From an uncultured Fibrobacter sp. (GTDB taxonomy: Bacteria; Fibrobacterota; Fibrobacteria; Fibrobacterales; Fibrobacteraceae): 16,722 nucleotides of DNA. Made by a program: the position numbers and the translations under genes. Position 1 is the stretch's first letter. Every line of letters begins with the position of its first letter. The notes beneath the pieces were generated by a model that was given only the letters and a program-made list of their open reading frames with translations, ran no database searches and was not told the origin of the DNA. Shown here piece after piece: positions 13,840 through 16,722 of this stretch. The stretch spans positions 1-16,722 of the forward strand of contig CALATK010000133.1 of the NCBI GenBank assembly GCA_937891805.1, given 5' to 3'.

Positions 13840-14912
13840 TGAAAATTTCGGAATTCGGAATTCGGAATTCGGAATTGTTGGCGATAGTCTGCCTTGTTCT
13901 GATTTTCTCGACCATGGCCGCTGCAGGCGTAGTCGAAAAGAAAGCGGCCCTGGGCGGTTTTGACGGATTCGTGGAACGCATGGGCGCAGGCACCCGGGAG
14001 CTGGGCCGAGGAAACACGGGCTCTGCCGATACATCTGCCATGCCCGGTGCCTACTGGAACCCGGCCATCCTTGGCTTTAGACAGAACCTGAACTATACGC
14101 TGAACGGCGAAAAGCGCGACCTGGACCGCACCGGCGGTTCCCTTGGAATCGAGTCTTCGGTAGGCAAGCGTATGGGAATCGGTTTTGCCATGCTTTACCG
14201 CGGCGACATGGACTTCAAGGTTATCGATGACGATGACCAGACTCTCGGTACGGCTACACCGTTCTTTTCCATGATGTACCTTGGATTTTCGTACAGGGCT
14301 ACCCGCAGGGACGCCTTCGGCATTTCCCTTTCCATGAGCTACGACAACATGGACATTGCCGAATACTACGAAGACGAAAACATTGAACTGAACGACGGCT
14401 ATACCAGCCCCGTTTCGCTGAACCTCGGCTGGCTCAGGCAGTGGAACGAGAAGTGGTCCACTTCGGTGGTCATTCGGAACTTGAGCTTCAGCAAGAACCT
14501 GTCCTCTCGCTGGACCAAGACGGTGAGCTCCGACAATTCCGTGCCCTCTACCGAAGGGGTGCGCCCGAAGGTCTTGCAGATTGGGGCGGGTTACCGCTCC
14601 AAGGTGATGGGCAAGCCCGTTTACGCCTGGATGGAAGCCCTGGATTACCAGCTGGCGGATACGCTTCTGGTCTTTGACACCCATTGGCACTTGTGGACCG
14701 CCCGTGTGGGCTTTGAATGCGAAATCATTACGGACGGGACTATCCGCACGGGTATGGACGACCGGAATTTCATGGTGGGCCTTGGTTACAAGTTCCGCAT
14801 TCCCATCGCCAAAAAGAAATACCTGTTCGACGTGAACTACGCCCTGACTTACGAATCGGAGGCGGACCTCTGGAATCCCCTGAGTTTTGGCTTGCGAGGC
14901 TATATCCCGTGA
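13836..14912 (+). CDS. PorV/PorQ-like outer-membrane barrel with heptamer repeat in its 5' end
   Basis: The start is the ATG at 13836 (or the adjacent one at 13839), overlapping the preceding TGA; an ATG at 13749 would displace the signal peptide. The 358-residue product begins MMKISEFGIRNSELLAIV, followed by a hydrophobic core and AAAG. Residues about 50-80 (MGAGTRELGRGNTGSADTSAMPGAYWNPAILG) match the N-terminal signature of the PorV/PorQ/UPF0164 group: Gly-rich, then a WNPA motif. Beta strands fill the rest. PorV proteins shuttle cargo in type IX secretion; the neighbouring FlgD-like cargo domain fits this, but the link is inference. Four perfect TTCGGAA units encode residues 4-13. The TGA overlaps the recF GTG. 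Confidence 0.85.
   Translation: MMKISEFGIRNSELLAIVCLVLIFSTMAAAGVVEKKAALGGFDGFVERMGAGTRELGRGNTGSADTSAMPGAYWNPAILGFRQNLNYTLNGEKRDLDRTGGSLGIESSVGKRMGIGFAMLYRGDMDFKVIDDDDQTLGTATPFFSMMYLGFSYRATRRDAFGISLSMSYDNMDIAEYYEDENIELNDGYTSPVSLNLGWLRQWNEKWSTSVVIRNLSFSKNLSSRWTKTVSSDNSVPSTEGVRPKVLQIGAGYRSKVMGKPVYAWMEALDYQLADTLLVFDTHWHLWTARVGFECEIITDGTIRTGMDDRNFMVGLGYKFRIPIAKKKYLFDVNYALTYESEADLWNPLSFGLRGYIP
13847..13874 (+). repeat. perfect heptanucleotide tandem repeat, TTCGGAA x4
   Basis: Four exact 7-base units (13847-13853, 13854-13860, 13861-13867, 13868-13874) are followed by a partial TT. They start 11 bases after the first base of the ATG. Because 7 is not a multiple of 3, a change of one unit shifts the frame. 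Confidence 0.97.
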
Positions 14913-16108
14913 TTTCGGAACTTTGGATAGAGAACGTCCGGAGTCTTGTTTCCAGGGAACTGAAGTTTTCTCCAGGAATCAATGTGGTGGGTGGCCCCAA
15001 CGGCTGCGGAAAGACCACGGTACTGGAATCTGTCCATCTGCTTTCCCAGGGTTTTTCCTTTCGGGCCCGTGACCTGAAGGAGATGATATCCTGGAACGCG
15101 GACGAGTTTATTCTTCGAGGAAATTTCGAGGATGCCGGCCGCTCGACTGCCCGCGGGATTCGCGTGGGACGGCGTACTTGCGACGTTCGTGAAAACGGGG
15201 AATCCCTCAAGTCGGTGGCGGCTCTTTTCGGGAACTTGCCCGCCGTGGTGATGCAACCTTCGGATATCGAACTTTTGCGCGGGGCTCCGGATGTACGCCG
15301 CCGCTGGCTGGATGAAATCCTTTGTTTTAGGTCGGCGGCAAATGCTACGACTTTGCGGAACTACCGGCGAATCTTGCAGCAGCGGAACCAGTGGCTTAGG
15401 CAGTTCAAGCGGGAAGGTTCAGCCACCGGCGGCGAAGAACTGTTCCTGGTGCTTACGGACCAGCTGGCCGACCTGGGTGCAAAACTCTGGGCCGCCCGCA
15501 TAGAACTTTCAAAAGAGATTTCGCCGATTATTACGGGCTATTACCGCAAGCTTTCCAGTGGCATTGACGAAATTACCTGTGCCTACAAGAGTTCCATTCT
15601 CAAGGAGCTTGACGCCTTGGACGGTGCGGAATTTCTGGACGATTTCGGGCTTGACCAGGCGGCTTCTTCGACCAGTGGAAGCGCAGATTGCCTTTCGTCG
15701 GACTCTGGAGAATTGAGCGACGGCTCCGTAGATGAAAACGCCCTGCGGGAGGCCTACCGCCGTAAGCTTTCGGGGCTTGAATATGCCGAAAAAATTCAGG
15801 GGATTACGCTGTCGGGCCCTCATAAAGATGACCTTGGTGTGCGTATTGGCGATGTGGAAATGCGATCTTCGGGCTCTCAGGGGCAGTGCCGCTGTGCGGC
15901 TATCGCCATGCGTTTTGCCGCCGTAGATGTGGCCAGCCGTTACCTGAACAAGCCAATCCTTTTGCTGGACGATGTGTTTGCGGAACTGGACGTGAACCGT
16001 CGCGATGCCGTAGCCGCCCTGATTCGACAAAAGCAGTGCCAGGTGATTATCGCCACGCCTGAACCCGAAGAGTTGCCCTTTAAGTCGGACACGACAATTA
16101 TTATCTAA
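14909..16108 (+). CDS. recF: DNA replication and repair protein RecF
   Basis: RecF is an SMC-like ABC ATPase that helps load RecA at gapped DNA through RecOR. The start is the GTG at 14909 in GTGA, giving MISELWIENVRSLVSRELKFSPGINVV, which fits the family N-terminus; an ATG at 14717 would add 64 unrelated residues inside the previous gene. The 399-residue protein shows Walker A GGPNGCGKT (28-36), the RecF signature LSGPHKDDL, the ABC signature region SSGSQGQCRCAA (320-331), and Walker B ILLLDDVFAELD (D354, D355). A Ser/Asp/Gly-rich low-complexity insert lies around residues 250-275. The gene is coupled to an outer-membrane barrel gene rather than to dnaA-dnaN-gyrB. It ends 3 bases from the convergent mntP stop. 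Confidence 0.95.
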   Translation: MISELWIENVRSLVSRELKFSPGINVVGGPNGCGKTTVLESVHLLSQGFSFRARDLKEMISWNADEFILRGNFEDAGRSTARGIRVGRRTCDVRENGESLKSVAALFGNLPAVVMQPSDIELLRGAPDVRRRWLDEILCFRSAANATTLRNYRRILQQRNQWLRQFKREGSATGGEELFLVLTDQLADLGAKLWAARIELSKEISPIITGYYRKLSSGIDEITCAYKSSILKELDALDGAEFLDDFGLDQAASSTSGSADCLSSDSGELSDGSVDENALREAYRRKLSGLEYAEKIQGITLSGPHKDDLGVRIGDVEMRSSGSQGQCRCAAIAMRFAAVDVASRYLNKPILLLDDVFAELDVNRRDAVAALIRQKQCQVIIATPEPEELPFKSDTTIII

Positions 16109-16111
16109 AAG

Positions 16112-16675
16112 TTAGGGCATTAGCGGCTGCCATATGGTTTTGATTCCGATGGCAATCAAGATGATTCCTGCAATAATCTGAGGTAGGTTGCTCTTAAAAA
16201 ACCTGGCGGCACGGTTTCCGATTTCAAAACCGAGAATGCCAAACAGGATTGCCGCAAGGGATATGGCGATAGTGGCAAAGACCATGTCGATTTCAACGAA
16301 GGCAAAGGAAATGCCGATGGTCAGTGCGTCAATACTGGTGGCGAGGGAAAGTATTACGACGCTTGCAAGGGACAGGTTTACAATCTTGTGCTCGTCTTCT
16401 TTTTTGCGAAATGCTTCCAAGATAAACTTGGCTCCCAGCAGGCAGAGAATAGCACAGGCAATAATAGAACCCAGGTCATGAATCCAGTGTTTTGCCAAAG
16501 TTCCAGAAAAGAACCCAATAAGGGTCATCCCCCCCTGAAAGAAACCAAACGACAATGCAAGAACGGTGGCTTTTAACCGGGACACTCCCGAGCGCCCCAG
16601 CCCAATAGAAGTGGCCACAGCAAAGCAGTCCATGGCCTCGATAACCGCAATGAGAATTACGGAAAGATAACTCAA
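16112..16675 (-). CDS. mntP: putative manganese efflux pump MntP
   Basis: MntP (YebN) is a six-helix inner-membrane exporter of Mn(II). The 187-residue product has six hydrophobic segments. It shows the family repeats: AMDCFAVATSIG (D16), FGFFQGGMTLIGFFSG, then LATSIDALTIGISFA and GILGFEIGNRAARFF. The start is TTG at 16675, with only a weak AGG upstream. It is preferred because M15-D16 then fall at the same distance from the N-terminus as in the Escherichia coli protein; the first internal ATG (16633) would remove most of helix 1. The gene converges with recF and follows the end of a probable upstream gene by 15 bases. A yybP-ykoY riboswitch cannot be judged because the leader is outside the window, if there is one. 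Confidence 0.92.
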   Translation of the reverse strand: MSYLSVILIAVIEAMDCFAVATSIGLGRSGVSRLKATVLALSFGFFQGGMTLIGFFSGTLAKHWIHDLGSIIACAILCLLGAKFILEAFRKKEDEHKIVNLSLASVVILSLATSIDALTIGISFAFVEIDMVFATIAISLAAILFGILGFEIGNRAARFFKSNLPQIIAGIILIAIGIKTIWQPLMP

Positions 16676-16680
16676 AATAG

Positions 16681-16695
16681 CCTAAAAGGTTTAGG
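16681..16695. repeat. short palindrome upstream of mntP
   Basis: CCTAAA-AGG-TTTAGG, with 6-base arms and a 3-base centre, covers the stop codon of the probable upstream gene and lies 5 bases upstream of the mntP TTG. It could be an operator or a hairpin affecting initiation. It is short enough to be chance. Confidence 0.4.
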
Positions 16696-16722
16696 TGTTC
16701 TTGAACAGTTCTTCTTTGTCAA
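16691..16722 (-). CDS. possible 3' end of an upstream gene (partial)
   Basis: On the minus strand one frame entering from the right edge reads DKEELFKNT and stops at TAA (16693-16691). The codons used (AAG, CTG, TTC, AAC, ACC) match those preferred by other genes here, and the stop would lie 15 bases before the mntP start, as in an operon. Nine codons are too few to name a product, and another frame is also open to the edge, so this is tentative. Confidence 0.4.
   Translation of the reverse strand, partial: DKEELFKNT

Noticed and set aside
14717..14908. Upstream in-frame ATG as start of recF
   Set aside because: The extra 64 residues have no RecF similarity and overlap the previous gene, while GTG at 14909 gives the usual N-terminus and a GTGA overlap.

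Overview
The window looks like a chromosomal stretch of a Gram-negative, anaerobe-type bacterium. It encodes outer-membrane barrels, a LolA-like carrier, a lipoprotein and a PorV/PorQ-type protein. The gene content and the secreted protein with a FlgD/T9SS-like C-terminal domain suggest Fibrobacterota (Fibrobacter or a relative). That assignment is inference from gene style, not from a search. I see no insertion sequence, prophage, CRISPR array or rRNA.

Layout. 1-6312 (+) is the distal half of a respiratory complex I operon, nuoI (3' end only)-J-K-L-M-N. Its genes touch or overlap by 1-8 bases, and each start has a GGAGG-like ribosome site lying inside the preceding gene, so subunit synthesis is probably coupled. 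It ends at a hairpin terminator shared with rph (RNase PH, -). 7151-7441 is non-coding and filled by degenerate seven-base tandem arrays plus a tRNA terminator. Then comes a CAU-anticodon tRNA (-), whose first bases overlap the 3' end of a GlgA-like glycosyltransferase gene (-). That protein has lost most catalytic signatures of glycogen synthase. An AT-rich divergent promoter region leads to a TPR-type lipoprotein (+) with strongly biased codon use, which converges with an outer-membrane beta-barrel gene (-). Each of these two genes has its own terminator and its own heptad array. From 11558 a four-gene (+) unit follows: LolA-like carrier, secreted propeller-like protein with a FlgD/T9SS-like C-terminal domain, PorV/PorQ-like barrel, and recF. 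The last three are joined by 4-base ATGA/GTGA overlaps. mntP (manganese exporter, -, TTG start) converges on recF with only 3 bases between stops, and the tail of another (-) gene probably enters at the right edge.

The most interesting theme is a seven-base periodicity. Four non-coding arrays (7190-7288, 7324-7365, 10135-10210, 10296-10337) consist of diverged heptamers, many beginning with TAG, in near-perfect register. Two of them begin exactly at a gene's stop codon and run to its terminator. A perfect heptamer array (TTCGGAA x4) sits in the signal-peptide region of the PorV-like gene, where gain or loss of one unit would frameshift the gene (stop at codon 45 or 15). Other points worth attention are the stop codon of the GlgA-like gene lying inside a tRNA, a five-cysteine alternating cluster in NuoN, and a long acidic tail on NuoM.
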